Assembly (NCBI RefSeq): GCF_036320965.1
Contig: NC_092270.1
Span: 17,154,908-17,218,907 of the forward strand
Direction of reading: 5' to 3'
Origin: Panulirus ornatus
Lineage: Eukaryota; Arthropoda; Malacostraca; Decapoda; Palinuridae
Length of the DNA: 64,000 nt
Below, one piece after another: positions 11,774-23,061 of the stretch. Position 1 is the first letter of the stretch, and each line of letters begins with the position of its first letter. The notes beneath the pieces are model-generated. The model was given only the letters and a program-made list of their open reading frames with translations, made no database searches and was not told the DNA's origin. A program made the position numbers and the translations under genes.

Positions 11774-12030
11774 CTTTGAGGTGGTTTGGCTATGTGGAAA
11801 GAATGCAAGAGTGGGAGTTTACAGGAGAGTGTATGATAGTACAGTTAAAAGGGTTGGTGTAAGAGGAAGACCACCTGTGACATAGACAAATAGGGTGGAG
11901 GAATGCTTGGAATGGCGTATATGAGGGAAACATGTAAGGACAGGAATATGTGGAGACTCCTTTCCTGTGGCCACCCCTTGATGGGAGATCCCAGAGGGAA
12001 CAAGCATCAGAGATATAGATAGATGGATAG
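11774..12030 (+). mobile_element. RTE-2 fragment, part 3 of 3 (C-terminal end)
   Basis: Reads on from the Tigger insertion as LRWFGYVERM and, with frame changes, into the Arg-rich end of the protein (GRPPV/T-like, then the WPPLDGRSQREQ region). This is the C-terminal signature of RTE family proteins. Decayed. It ends near 12030, and no tail is recognised. Confidence 0.7.
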
Positions 12031-12114
12031 AATTGCATTGCTACACTTTTTTCATGTCCAGTCAACCAGTTTCCTAACCACTAAAGTACACCTCCATCTA
12101 AACCATGTGACTTA

Positions 12115-12833
12115 ACTTGTGTGAGTAATCTTTGGCGAAGAATCTAATGAATACTTTTTAGAAATCAAAGTAGATGACATCATCTGGCTTACTTTCATCA
12201 TTCATGTTGAATTTGTCATTTAAGAAATCAAGCAGATTTGTCAGACAGAAGCAATTTTGTTGAAAACCATGCTAAAAATTATTTTTTATGTGGTGGCCCT
12301 GTAAATTGTTTAATTTTTGTCCCAAATGAGGGTTTCCATAAGTTTTCTCATCCAAGAGATTGAGCTTATTAGATGAAAATTTCTGGGCCATGACTTATTG
12401 CCTTTTTGGAGATTAGTATCATGAGTGACAACATGCAAAGGACCAACAGGGAAGGAGATAGAAAGTGAAGTAGCTGTCAAAAATTTAGAAGCAATCATTA
12501 ATGAAAAAGGTAATTTCAAAGAGTTTACTGATAAGGTGATCTGTCAAGCCAAGTAATGCATGGTATGATAATGAGAACTTTCACTATGAGAGATAAAAGG
12601 CACATGACGAAAATTTTAATGTTTACACAAGAAGCAAATTTGAATACAATTGTATTGTTTGGTCACCAACCAAATAAGCTGAAATAGTTTAGAACAAGAA
12701 GATTCAGAAACATTCTAGAAGTGTTTTGAGGGTATGGAATGCTTGAACTAACATGAAAATTAGAAAGATATGTGATGATATATTCATGGAAGCATATAGA
12801 TGGAAGACAAGATATCTTTCTTTCATAACTGCT
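12115..12833. mobile_element. CR1/Daphne-type LINE remnant with inverted 5' half
   Basis: Two halves of an old LINE in opposite orientations. Minus strand 12115-12365 reads (with frame shifts) QQNCFCLTNLLDFLNDKFN and NDESKPDDVIYFDF, the RT motif A region of a CR1/Daphne-like LINE. Plus strand 12366-12833 reads AVKNLEAIINEKGNF, then LFGHQPNKLK and a decayed stretch similar to the VWSPTK...RIEKIQR...F and ERYMIIYAWQ motifs that follow the RT palm in that group. The arrangement (inverted upstream part, then downstream part) is that of a 5'-inverted insertion. The family name is from recall; the exact clade is uncertain. Confidence 0.5.
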
Positions 12834-12939
12834 TGCTATTTCTTGCCTTCATAAGGAAGTGATAGGAGCAGAAGAATAAGCCTTAGAGGAGAAATCCGTA
12901 TTTTGCTCCTTCTGTTCCCACTTTTGGTGAGTAAAAGTA

Positions 12940-13065
12940 GTAGAAGGGAAGATTTCCAGCCCACTCCCATCCCTTCCATGACATGCAGGAGATTTTTTTC
13001 ATACTTGATTTCCATTCCCCATGTTAGCGAAGTAGCGCCAGGAAATAGACTAAGAAAGGCATATC
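12940..13065 (-). repeat. RTE-1-related head and tail fragments
   Basis: Two short pieces resembling RTE-1 or composite-element ends on the minus strand: gaagatttccagcccactcc (leader, 12949) and ccatgttagcgaagtagcgc (3' hairpin, near 13020). Diverged and in an order different from the clean composite elements at 57-62 kb, so probably two separate remnants. Confidence 0.45.
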
Positions 13066-13082
13066 TGCTCGCATACGTAATA

Positions 13083-14375
13083 TGCTGAGAGTGGCAGCTG
13101 GAGGGATGTCTAATCACTATCTTGTGGAGGCAAAGGTGAAGATTTGTTGAGGTTTCCAGAAAAAAGAGAGAATGTAGGGAGAAGAGAGTGGTGAGGGTAA
13201 ATGAACTTGGAAAGGAAACTTGTGTGGGGAGGTACCAGGAGAGATTGAGCGTAGAATGGAAAAAGATGAGAGCAAATGATGGGAGAAAGTGGGTGAAGAA
13301 TGGGATATATTTCAGGAAGCAATGATGGCTTGCACAAAAGGTGCATGTGGCATGAGAAAGGTGGGAGGTGGGCAGATTAGAAAAGGTAGTGAGTGGTGGG
13401 AAGAAGTAAGGTTGTTAGTGAAAGAGAAAAGAGAATCGTTTGGACTATGCTTGCAGGGAAGTAGTGCAGTTGAGTGGGAGATGTATATAAGAAAGTGACA
13501 GGAGGTCAAGAGAAAGATACAAAAGGTGAAAAAGAAGACAAATGAGAGTTGGGGTGAGAGAGTATCATAAGATATTAGGGAGAATAAAAAGTTTTCTTGG
13601 AAGGAGATAAATAACGTGCATAAGACGAGAACAAATGGGAACACCGGTGAAGGGGCAAGTGGGGCGGTGATAACAAGTAGTAATGAAGTGAGAAAGATAT
13701 AGATGGAGTATTTTGAAGGTTTATTGTATGTTTGATAATACATTGGCAGATATAGGATGTTTTGGTCGGGGTGATGTGTGAAGTGAGAGGGGTCAGGAAG
13801 ACTGGTTTGGTTAAGGGAGCAGAGATAGTAAAAGCTTTGCAGAAATGAAATCCGGTAAGATGGTAGGGTTGGATGATATTGGAGTGGAATTTTTTCACAA
13901 AAGGGGGTGAATGTGTTGTTGGTTGGTTGGTAAGGATATTCAGTGTATGTATGGATCATGGTGAAGTGCCTGAGGATTGGCAGAATGCATGCATAGTGCC
14001 ATTGTACAAAGACATGGGGGATGAAGGTGAGTGCTAAAACTACAGAGGCATAAGTTTGTTGAGTATTCCTGGGAAATTATATGGAAGGGTATTGATTGAG
14101 AGGGTGAAGGCATGTACAGAGCATCATACTGGGGAAGAGCAGTTTTGTTTCAGAAGTGGTAGAGGATGTGTGGATCAGGAGTTTACTTTGAAGAATGGTT
14201 GTGAGAAATACTTAGAAAACAGATGGATTTGTATGTAGTGTTTTTGGATGTGGAGAAGGCCTATGATAGGGTTGATAGATATGCTTTGTGGAAGGTATTA
14301 AGAGTATATGGTGTGGGAGGTAAGTTGCAAGAAGCAGTGAAAAGTTTATAGCAAGGATGTAAGACATGTGTCAGC
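13083..14375 (+). mobile_element. RTE-1 copy B, internal fragment, decayed
   Basis: Matches RTE-1 from the end of the endonuclease (gctggagggatgtctaatcac) through the linker and RT up to the region before motif B (gtaagacatgtgt, 14370). Remaining readable stretches include CTKGACGMRKVGGGQIRKGS and SIPGKLYGRVLIERVKACTE. Lacks both element ends and has many stops. Confidence 0.7.
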
Positions 14376-14668
14376 TATGAAACAATAACAGCAACAAAGT
14401 ACTGCAGGTTTTCAGTTTCACCTATGATGCTGTGTTTTGATTAAAACATTAGATTGTATTGAATTTTTTAGGTGTTATTTGAGATGTTAAAACAAATAAG
14501 CATTTGATTTATGATAATTACAGGTAGCTTTAAATTTAATGAAAACTAACTTTGAGAAAAATTTGAACACAATATTGTTGATGTTCATGTTATGCTCAAA
14601 GATAGCATTTTAGGTGAAGATGATGTTTTGCCTTTACCAGATAGAAAAAACTCGATCTCTGCTGCTTA
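14376..14668. other. Unassigned AT-rich stretch
   Basis: No gene or element recognised. It may be the decayed interior of the minus-strand Tigger-like element that follows. Confidence 0.35.
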
Positions 14669-15023
14669 CACCTCTGTCCAGTTTTCCAATAGCTTGACTT
14701 TCTGTGCTATTAGATAATATAAATGCTTCCTGCTTTTCTTATCAATTTTACCCATATGGGTATCTGCAGACCTTTTTGACATTTTTAACAATATCTTTGT
14801 ACCACAGAACAGAGAATAAGCAAAAAAACACTGTGAGTAATGCAAGTCTGGTGGTGATGATGGTTTGTAACAAACTAATGCCAACAGAGTGGTAGAGCCC
14901 AGCATGGGCAAATGAGGTCAGGTGTGGAATTTTCTACTTGTAACATCATGTCACCACTCAAAAAAGTTTCGGATTTTGTAGCATTTTGGATTTCAGATTT
15001 TCGGATTAGGTATGCTCAACCTG
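14669..15023 (-). mobile_element. Second pogo/Tigger-type element, 5' end and transposase start
   Basis: On the minus strand the terminus reads CAGGTTGAGCATACCTAATC from 15023 inward, followed by the aatccgaaatcc-type repeats seen at ends of pogo/Tc2-like transposons. The transposase start is at 14782: MSKRSADTHMGKIDKKSRKH, then IAQKVKLLENW, the beginning of the CENP-B-type DNA-binding domain. The frame stops at 14669 and the rest is unrecognisable; no other terminus was found. The TIR differs from the CAGGTACACCACC family, so this is a separate family. Confidence 0.55.
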
Positions 15024-15604
15024 CTTAAAAAGAAAATCTACAATAGACAGGGTTGTTTTTTCAGGTTTTGCTTCCCATCAAGAAGTATGTCAAGTGTTGG
15101 CCAGTGCCCTTTCCAGCTGGTGTCCATGATAATAGAAATATATTTAGGGAGAAAGGTATTCAACTGTATCTTTTCTTTTGTGAGTGACCCACTGGTGGAT
15201 CTCTTCACCTCCAAGCAAATGCAGTTTTGACATCCTATGACTCTCATTAGTTCAACAAGGAACAATGGTTACAGTTGCCCTGTTTGTAGTTTAGAACGAT
15301 TGGATCCATATTTACCTCTTTTCTAGTTATAGTTTCCCTGGTTGTGGTTCAGAAGTATTGGACCCACATTAACCTCTTTTCTCTAGTTAATCTTCTGGAG
15401 TGAGTTCTCCCTAACTCTGATTTTTCTGTATCTATTATATTTGGTGTCAGAGCTATTTCAGCTGTGCATTTTCCCCTATCCTGGGACCATAGGCTCAGAA
15501 TTGAAGCGCTGGGTTGTGAAATTTACGTCTATGGATTTTTGCAAAACTTGCAACCTGAAATTTAGGTCAATATATTGCCTCATACTTTATCGATCTGTTT
15601 CCTC
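15024..15604. other. Unassigned stretch with a short imperfect tandem repeat
   Basis: No gene recognised. A ~58-bp imperfect tandem duplication lies at about 15277-15391 (gttcagaagtattggaccca against gtttagaacgattggatcca, each followed by cctcttttct). Confidence 0.4.
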
Positions 15605-18600
15605 CTTTTAGAAAGTTAAGATACAAAGAGGGGAGGGTTTCCAGCCCCTGCTCCCATCCCCTTTAGTCGCCTTCTACGACACGTGAGCAATGTGTGGGAA
15701 GTATTCTTTCTCCCCTATCCCCAGGGATAGGGCTTGTAGATTTATATCCTGAAAAAGGACTGGTGATTGGGAATACCTGGTTTAAAAAGAGAGATATACA
15801 TAAGTATACATATGTAAGTAGGAGAGATGGCCAGAGAGCGTTATTGGATTACGTGTTAATTGATAGGCACGTGAGAGAGACTTTTGGATGTTAATGTGCT
15901 GAGAGGTGCAACTGGAGGGATGTCTGATCATTATCTTGTGGAGGCAAAGGTGAAGATTTGTAAAGGTTTTCAGATAAGAAGAGAGAATATTGGGGTGAAG
16001 AGAGTGGTGAGAGTAAGTGAGCTTGGGAAGGAGACTTGTGTGAGGAAGTACCGGGAGAGAATGAGTACAGAATGGAAAAAGGTGAGAACAAAGGACATAA
16101 GGGGAGTGGGGAAGGAATGGGATGTATTTAGGGAAGCAGTGATGTCTTGCGCAAAAGATGCTTGTGGCATGAGAAGCGTGGAAGGTGGGCAGATTAGAAA
16201 GGGTAGTGAGTGGTGGGATGAAAAAGTAAGATTGTTAGTGAAAGAGAAGAGAGAGGCATTTGGACGATTTTTGCAGGGAAATAATGCAAATGACTGGGAG
16301 ATGTATAAAAGATAGAGGCATGAGGCCAAGAGAAAGGTGCAAGAGGTGAAAAAGAGGGCAAATGAGAGTTGGGGTGAGAGAGTATCATTAAATTTTAGGG
16401 AGAATGAAAAGATGTTTTGGAAGGAGGTAAATAAAGTGCGTAAGACAAGGGAATCAATGGGAACTTCAGTGAAGGGGGCTAATAGGGAGGTGATAACAAG
16501 TAGTGGTGATGTGAGAAGGAGATGGAGTGAGTATTTTGAAGGTTTGTTGAATGTGTTTGATGATAGAGTGGCAGATATAGGGTGTTTAGGTTGAGGTGAT
16601 GTGCAAAGTGAGAGGGTTAGGGAGAATAATTTGGTAAACAGAGAAGAGGTAGTAAAAGCTTTGCGGAAGATGAAAGCCGGCAAGGCAGCAGGTTTGGATG
16701 GTATTGCAGTGGAATTTATTAAAAAAGAGGGTGACTGTATTGTTGACTGGTAGGTAAGGTTATTTAATGTATGTATGACTCATGGTGAGGTGCCTGAGGA
16801 TTGGCGGAATGCTTGCATAGTGCCATTGTATAAAGGCAAAGGGGATAAAAGTGAGTGCTCAAATTACAGAGGTATAAGTTTGTTGAGTATTCCTGGTAAA
16901 TTATATGGGAGGGTATTGATTGAGAGGGTGAAGGCATGTACAGAGCATCAGATTGAGGAAGAGCAGTGTGGTTTCAGAAGTGGTAGAGGATGTGTGGATC
17001 AGATGTTTGCTTTGAAGAATGTATGTGAGAAATACTTAGAAAAGCAAATGGATTTGTATGTAGCATTTATGGATCTGGAGAAGGAATATGATAGAGTTGA
17101 TAGAGATGCTCTGTGGAAGGTATTAAGAATATACGGTGTGGTAGGCAAGTTGTTAGAAGCAGTGAAAAGTTTTTATCGAGGATGTAAGGCATGTGTACGT
17201 GTAGGAAGAGAGGAAAGTGAGTGGCTCTCAGTGAATGTAGGTTTGTGGCAGGGGTGTGTAATGTCTTCATGGTTGTTTAATTTGTTTATGGATGGGGTTG
17301 TTAAGGAGGTGAATGCAAGAGTTTTGGAAAGAGGAGCAAGGATGCAGTCTGTTGTGGATGAGAGAGCTTGGGAAGTAAGTCAGTCGTTGTTCGCTGATGA
17401 TACAGCGCTGGTGGCTCATTCATGTGAGAAACTGCAGAAGCTGGTGACTGAGTTTGGTAAAGTGTGTGAAAGAAGAAAGCCAAGAGTAAATGTGAATAAG
17501 ATCAAGGTTATTAGGTACAGTAGGGTTGAGGGACAAGTCAATTGGGAGGTAAGTTTGAATGGAGAAAAACTGGAGGAAGTGAAGTGTTTTAGATATCTGA
17601 GAGTGGATTTGGCTGCGGATGGAACCATGAAAGCGGAAGTGAATCATAGGGTGGTGGAGGAGGCGAAGGTTCTGGGGGCCTTGAAGAATGTGTGGAAGTC
17701 AAGAACATTATCTCCGAAAGCAAAAATGGGTATGTTTGAAGGAATAGTGGTTCCAACAATGTTATATGGTTGCGAGGCAAAGGCTATAGATAGAGTTGTG
17801 CGCAGGAGGGTGGATGTGCTGGAAATGAGATGTTTGAGGACAGTATGTGGTGTGAGGTGGTTTGATCGAGTAAGTAATAATAGGGTAAGAGAGATGTGTG
17901 GTAATAAAAAGAGTGTGGTTGAGCGAGCAGAAGAGGGTATTTTGAAATGGTTTGGTCACATGGAGAGAATGAGTGAGGAAAGATTGACCAAGAGGATATA
18001 TGTGTCAGAGGTGGAGGGAATGAGGAGAAGTGGGAGACCAAATTGCAGGTGGAAAGATGGAGTGAAGAAAATTTTGAGTGATTGGGGCCTGAACATGCAG
18101 GAGGGTGAAATGCATGCAAGGAATATAGTGAATTGGAACGATGTGGTATACCGGGGTCAACGTGCTGTCAGTGGATTGAACCAGGGCATGTGAAGCATCT
18201 TGGGTAAACCTGGAAAGTTCGGTGGGGCCTGGATGTGGAAAGGGAGTTGTGGTGTTGGTGCATTATTACATGACATCTAGACACTGAGTGTGAATGAATG
18301 TGGCCTTTGTTGTCTTTTCCTAGTGCTACCTCGCACACATATGGGGGAGGGGGTGGTTATTTTCATGTGTGGCGGGGTGGCGATGGGAATGAATAAGGGC
18401 AGCCAGTATGAATTATGTACATGTTTATATATGTATATGTCTGTGTGTGTATATATATGTATACGTTGAGATGTATACGTATGTATATTTGCATGTGTGA
18501 ATGTGTATGTATATACATGTGTATGTGGGTGGGTTGAGCCATTCTTTCGTCTGTTTCCTTGCACTACCTCGCTAACGCAGGGGACAGCGACAAAGCAATA

Positions 18601-18606
18601 ATAAAA
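15605..18606 (+). mobile_element. RTE-1 copy C, 5'-inverted, large open RT
   Basis: A plus-strand RTE-1 insertion with an inverted 5' end. 15605-15735 is the leader on the minus strand, ending exactly at the element's 5' terminus (tccccagggata, 15718-15729). It is joined to plus-strand element sequence starting in the endonuclease (gaaaaaggactggtgattgg). The body is frameshifted in the linker (16315-16340, 16594, 16750) but has one 472-residue open frame at 16775-18193, carrying CSNYRGISLLS, CGFRSGRGCVDQMF, AFMDLEKEYDR, GLWQGCVMSSWLFN, SLFADDTALVAHSC and the RTE C-terminal region to SGLNQGM. KAYD is changed to KEYD and QGCVMSPW to QGCVMSSW, so activity is doubtful. The 3'UTR is the long type, with a terminal hairpin at 18545-18600. 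Confidence 0.85.
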
Positions 18607-19144
18607 TATACTTTATCAATCAGTTTTGGAACCTTTTCCACTGTTCATTAAGTTGCAAATTGTTTCAGGGTTTTTAAGAATCTCTCTTTATATTTCCACC
18701 ATTAAGAAAAGGAAGGGAGAGGGGCTTAGTAATACTTTTGTCTTTTATGAGAATACCTGGTCTCACTGTCAGTGGCTTTGTGTTTAACTGATCAGCTTCT
18801 CTGATCATTTTTCTTGATAAGACCATCCCTTTCCATGCAGCCTAACTGGGGGTTAGCAAAGGTCTTGATGTTAGATTCAAGGGTTTTGCTGGCTATAAGA
18901 CTCTTTCCATTCTTAACAATTATATGTTTTGTGTTAAGATCTTTCCAACCCAGGGTTTATAAGATTCATATTCCCAATGTTATCCCTTTGAAGACTACTT
19001 TTGAATAACTTTATGGCTTTAGTCTGGCTAGATATCTCAGAGAATCCCCTGAGAACTTCAGAGGATAGCATGAGGAACTATTTTTCTTTATTTTTGGTTC
19101 ACCAAGGTAGTAAAAAATCTCTCTGAGGAACATTTCATTTTGGA
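18607..19144. other. Unassigned unique-looking DNA
   Basis: No gene recognised. This and 19870-20094 may have been one contiguous stretch before the piggyBac-like element inserted. Confidence 0.4.
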
Positions 19145-19148
19145 TTAA

Positions 19149-19865
19149 CCCTTTAACTCCTTTCCAGTCCTGTGACTCTTTTTTTCAGGTTGTTTAAAAA
19201 TTTATTTATCCCAACAATTTCAAAGATATTATTTACAGAATAGTAAAAAAAGATAATTTTAAAAGTATATTTCATCTGCTAATGTCACCCTCATAATGTG
19301 TAGAAGCTCTGTAGATGTTTCAGCACATGCTAATGAGTGTAGTAGTAAGGGCTGAATGTCAAGTGATATACTGTTGCATATGCTTCATCATTTATTGTAC
19401 TTACACCAAAAAATTTCTGGTTATTATCATGTTTATCTTAGAAATAAATCTTTAATTGTTATAATCAATGTGATTCATTGATAAAATGATCATTATAGCA
19501 AAGTTATAAGTCTGTAGAATTACCAGCTGCACCAGTTAGATACCTTTTTTTTTTAGATCAGCAGGAGGCTGGCAATATTGCCTCCACTTTTGCTGAAACA
19601 TCTCTTGTCTCATATTAGTCAACTTTCACTGATGGAATAGTCACTTTCCATAAAATTATTTTCTGCATGATCTGAAGATAGATCATCATAATCATCAGGT
19701 AACTCAGATTCATCTGCCTGGCCCTTGAAATCTTGCTGAAGGCCACTCAGTTTCCTTTGTAGAACACTCATAAGAATATATTAGGGATGCAAAACTTGAT
19801 GAATAGATTTACATTCACAGGACTTGTCCAACTCACAAAAATATTTGTCTAGAGGTATAAAGGGG
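19149..19865 (-). mobile_element. piggyBac-like element, non-autonomous or decayed
   Basis: About 717 bp bounded by TTAA at 19145-19148 and 19866-19869, the target duplicated by piggyBac elements. The left end begins CCCTTTAACTCC; the right end read inward begins CCCCTTTATACC, imperfectly matching. A minus-strand frame (about 19770 to 19612) encodes an acidic Asp/Ser-rich peptide, SELPDDYDDLSSDHAENNF then DYSISES, of the kind found at piggyBac transposase N-termini. No catalytic domain is visible. The TTAA and terminal match are seen; the family call is an inference. Confidence 0.5.
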
Positions 19866-19869
19866 TTAA

Positions 19870-20094
19870 AAGACTAGTTTTGTTGGGTCAACCTGGCCTC
19901 TGTGTTAGAGGCATATCAAATGGATACTTCTTTGTGAACTTTTCTGAGGAAGCTTCTCCTGGAAGTTTTACGGAGGTCTTTGACATTCCTCAACACCTTG
20001 TCAGCCATACCTTGGTCTAAATGCCAAAGATCAATCTTGTGGATGTCAACACTCATGTTAGGGTATGTTTTGATTATCTTTTCTCTTGGTTAAG
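19870..20094. other. Unassigned unique-looking DNA
   Basis: No element or gene recognised; see 18607-19144. Confidence 0.35.
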
Positions 20095-20665
20095 AAGAAT
20101 GAGGATATGCAGAGGAGGATGAATGTGCATGAAATGTTTGAGGACAGTATGTGGTATGATGTGATGAGATTAAGGAAGTAATAAAGAGGTAAGAGAGAGG
20201 TGTGATAATAGAAGAATGTGGTTAAGAGCTAAAAGAAGTTATGCTGAAATGGTATGGACACATGGAGAGAATGAGTGAGGAAAGATTAACAAAGAGGATG
20301 TGTGTGTCAGAATTGGAGGGGAAAAGGAGATCAAACTGAAGATAGAAGGATAGTGTGAAAAATATTTTGAGTGGTTGGGGCCTAAACATGCAGGAGGGTG
20401 CAACACATGCATGGGATAGTGTGAATTGAAATATAGTATAGAGGAGGCAGTGTGCTATCAGTGGACTGAACCAGGGTATGTAAAGCAGCTGAAGGAAACC
20501 ATGGAAGAGCCCATTGGACCTGCTTGTGGGTAAGAGTAAGTAGTTTTGGTGTATTGCACAAGACAGGTAGAGAATGGATGTAAGAAAATGTGGCCTTTCT
20601 TTATCTGTACCTGGTGCTACCTGGCTAACTCAGAAAACTGCAGACAAGTATGAAAAGAAATGATT
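20095..20665 (+). mobile_element. RTE-1 3' fragment, decayed
   Basis: Matches the RTE-1 C-terminal coding region (acacatggagagaatgagtg at 20259, then gaggaaagattaacaaagag; cctaaacatgcaggagggtg at 20381; gactgaaccagggtatgtaa at 20463) and the start of the 3'UTR, ending with a ctacctggctaactcagaaa hairpin remnant near 20625. No open frame. Confidence 0.65.
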
Positions 20666-21565
20666 TTCTCTAACCTCCACCTCCATGCTGTTATTCCCTC
20701 AGAGCTCGTGAAACAGACTGACCCTGGAGAGAAAAATAAGTTTGAAGAATGAAAAACTTCTTTTTAGGGTTGTGTCCCATCAACAGATTTTCCAGTTATT
20801 TCCTATCCTTCCTTTCCTCTTATTTTGGTGGTGATTTTGTCCCGAAGAATTATGAGATACTCAACCTGGTGCAGCCTGACTGCTAGTAGAATGATGATTG
20901 ACTGTAGAGTGGAGGGAAATGCTTCCAGAGCAAGCCATACCTGCTACTCACACTTGACTGGATAGCAAAGGATGAGAGGCATTATCAACAAAATATAGGA
21001 GATTAAAGGCTTCTAACCCCAGAGATCTGGGAGATATTCATTCCACAAAGTTCACTTTTTATATTTTTAATTCCATATGTAAACCTGACTTCAGTATATA
21101 CTAAGTCAGATTTAAATCATTATATCAAGATTATGAACCTCTTATTGCTACCCACATTTAAGTAGCAAACCATTCTGCTGCTATTAAATACTACATTATG
21201 CAGAGCTTGCACAAAAACATAAATTTAGAGATTTACACACACAGTTTTAAGAGGAAAGCAAATATGATTTTGGACAGATTCATTGTCAATATTTTTAGGA
21301 AGCAAATTGAAATGTGATTAGAGGAGTCAGCTGGTAACAAACATTAGATAATTGACTTTTACAGTACGGTAATAGACAGTTTATTAAGGAACAGAGCCTG
21401 ATCACAATCTATCATTTTAGAACTAAGATAAGACAAATCCGATGCCAAGGAAAAGTGCATTAAGGTTGTGTAATGTTTTTGTGGTTACTCAATGCTCTAT
21501 GGATAGGGCATCGTGTAAAAACGAGTGACTTGGAGGTGATATAGTTCTTAACTGTAGTCTAACAG
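20666..21565. other. Unassigned DNA
   Basis: No gene, element end or repeat recognised on either strand. Confidence 0.4.
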
Positions 21566-21840
21566 ATGAGGAGTTGCCATAGACTTTGTATGTATGCATA
21601 TGATGCTGTAGTGTTAGTGACATCAGAGAAACAGTTGACTAATATTGTAGGTCATTTGAATGATATGTGTAGGAGGTGGATCCTGAAGGTGAATGTGATT
21701 GAAAATAAAACGCTAGTTTTTGAAAAAGGTAGGGAGGTCAGATGCAAGTTTACTTTGCATATTGAAAATCTTTAAGTTATGAATAGGTATAGCTCTTAGG
21801 GAGTAAAGTTTAGTAGAAGTACAGTACAGTCCTTATTCTC
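21566..21840 (+). mobile_element. RT fragment of a third RTE-like family
   Basis: A 69-codon frame reads CMYAYDAVVLVTSEKQLTNI, VGHLNDMCRRWILKVNVIE and LVFEKGREVRCKFTLHIENL. This corresponds to RT motif C (YADD changed to YAYD) and the following palm and thumb of an RTE-like LINE, clearly different from RTE-1 and RTE-2 at the same positions. Short and dead. Confidence 0.6.
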
Positions 21841-21918
21841 AGCAGGATTTTTCCTTTACTTTCTCAGGATGGCAGATTTCCAGAATTGTCTCCCATAGAC
21901 AACAGATTTTTAGCAATA

Positions 21919-23061
21919 CAGGTACACCACTGATTTTCTAGCACTCTTAGTTCCAAAACCTTGTGGGATTAACCATTTTGCAGGACCAACCAAGGTCTCG
22001 TAATGATAATTCATCACCACACCTCTAACCCACAAATAATACATCTCCCGTGTGTCTAAAGTATACCATGGCCTACTAGAAATTAGAATTTAACATTAAA
22101 TGTAGAATAAATAGTTGAAATACAGGTACTTGTACAATAGTACATTAGTGAAACAAGATTACAGGTATTAATTAAACAATTAAACAAAAATTAGATGCAA
22201 ATTTACAAATTTTTTTACTTACAAAGAATGCTACAGCACTGCTGCCCCCAAAGTGGCAGATTTTAGACTTTTACTGGAACTGTAAAGCTAATCACAAAGG
22301 TCTGGAAGTTGAGGGCAGTCAGAATTACTGTCTTTTTCATAGTTGATAGTTTCATCTTGCATATCTGATGTTGCAGGTGAGTCATCTGGGGTACTTGAAG
22401 TTGAAGCCACAGGATTTACAGATGTACTGGTAGGCTTACTGCTGTGAGACACATTCTTCTTTGCTATCTTTTTAAACATTTCATCCAAGTGAAGTTGCTT
22501 TATGAGTCTAGATTTTTTCCCTGTGTAATTTTTAGTGCTTCAAATGAAAAGTCAATATTTCTTGTCTCATAACAAAGTTATGATGCTCTAGCCCTTTGAT
22601 TAATTCACTCATCAACTCAATTCACTTTTCAATGGAAAGTCTTTCAGCTACATCTCTTTCATCTTGATCACTATCACTTCATCACTTCCTATGTTTTTAT
22701 TAGCATTCGGAGCAGTGTCTATAATTTCAGAGTCTGGAAGATGATACACAACCAGTGTTTTGTCATCGACATTCATCCTCTGCTTAGATTTTCTTCATTA
22801 TGATTACTGGCCATATTCTTTGCAACAAGTTCTTTAACACTTTTAGCATACTCAAGCAACTCATGAACAACAACCTTTTCCTTTGATACATGAAATCCTG
22901 TGTAAAGAATGTAGATAAGCGCGCCCTACACACAACACCATCTGTGGTCGCCCAGTAAACTAGTCTGGTGGTCGCAGTAATTTCAAGTTCCCTCACATAA
23001 TTTTGTCCAGCCTAAAGGAGGTGCCGAACCATCAGTTTTTGGAAATTCGGTTTTGTACCTG
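21919..23061 (-). mobile_element. Tigger/pogo DNA transposon copy 2 (defective)
   Basis: Same family as the element at 10814. Termini are CAGGTACACCACTGATTTTC at the left and the inverted CAGGTACAAAACCG at the right, with TA on both sides (21917-21918, 23062-23063). Near its right end it shares with copy 1 the stretch around ggtgttgtgtgtagggcgcg (minus strand). Unlike copy 1 it keeps the transposase C-terminal tail: HLDEMFKKIAKKNVSHSSKP followed by a Ser/Thr/Pro-rich segment and DNSDCPQLPDLCD-like end (minus, 22495-22288), and upstream a decayed KSVKELVAKNM. The DNA-binding and catalytic parts are deleted. Confidence 0.8.
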
